From Bacteroides intestinalis (lineage in GTDB: Bacteria > Bacteroidota > Bacteroidia > Bacteroidales > Bacteroidaceae), in contig NZ_CABJDN010000004.1 of assembly GCF_902364365.1 (NCBI RefSeq), forward strand, positions 78,695-142,694: a stretch of DNA of 64,000 bases. Direction: 5' to 3'. The translations under genes were made by a program, and so were the position numbers. The notes under the pieces were generated by a model. That model did no database searches. It was not told the origin of the DNA and was given only the letters and a program-made list of their open reading frames with translations. Each line of letters opens with the position of its first letter. Position 1 is the stretch's first letter. Positions 63,980-64,000 of the stretch are shown here, piece by piece.

Positions 63980-64000
63980 ATGAAAGTAGAAAAGGAAATG
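63980..64000 (+). CDS. Start of a third small peptide C (partial)
   Basis: Seven codons (MKVEKEM) are visible before the window ends. They and more than 50 bp immediately upstream are identical to peptide B, so a third precursor and module very likely continue to the right, transcribed away from module B. Confidence 0.65.

Overview
The window looks like chromosomal DNA of a gut Bacteroides. It carries a SusC/SusD polysaccharide-utilisation locus with an ECF sigma factor and FecR anti-sigma factor. It also has fimbrillin-like surface lipoproteins, start sites without Shine-Dalgarno signals, and promoters of the Bacteroides type (a TAnnTTTG box near -7, sometimes with TTTG about 20 bases upstream). 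The species cannot be fixed from the sequence alone.

Layout. 1-3600: thiamine operon on the minus strand, TPP riboswitch then thiE-thiC-thi4. 3645-7162: a hypothetical protein, an outer-membrane porin and a secreted metallophosphoesterase. 7247-14272: housekeeping genes on the plus strand (mnmA, a secreted subtilase, xseA, xseB, ilvE, trmB, mrp). 14355-18144: a BlaI-type repressor, an M56 sensor peptidase fused to two TonB-C domains, and a TlpA-like thioredoxin protein. 18219-30344: ECF sigma, FecR, SusC, SusD, GH105, GH2 and a GH109-like oxidoreductase-fold enzyme. 30450-37373: a second TlpA-like protein, then SGNH esterase, GH92 and GH20. The glycosidase mix suggests complex glycans such as host glycoproteins or arabinogalactan. 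37390-42360: a TolC-HlyD-ABC2 permease pair export operon without an ATPase gene.

42478-64000 is the accessory region and the most interesting part. It holds two full copies and the start of a third copy of one module. Each module begins with a 39-residue peptide gene absent from ordinary gene calls. The first 19 residues of the two complete peptides are identical and the C-terminal 16 residues differ. The two complete modules continue with a large surface lipoprotein, an intrinsic terminator, a Wzz-like chain-length protein, an ABC exporter and an HPr-kinase-like protein. Copy A adds an S24/S26 peptidase, a nucleotidyltransferase and a membrane coiled-coil protein. A PqqD/RRE-like protein and a tyrosine recombinase lie between copies B and C, which point away from each other. 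This resembles a ribosomally made, modified and exported peptide system (RiPP-like), with several genes of the kind known to tailor lasso peptides.

All three modules share a long upstream control region. It contains two pairs of 6-bp direct repeats with a 13-bp period; the pairs are 111-112 bp apart in every copy. A 16-bp block next to the promoter box also occurs a fourth time just upstream of the recombinase, which suggests possible promoter inversion. The peptide system, its regulation and the switch are inferences; the repeats, gene order and motifs were read directly.
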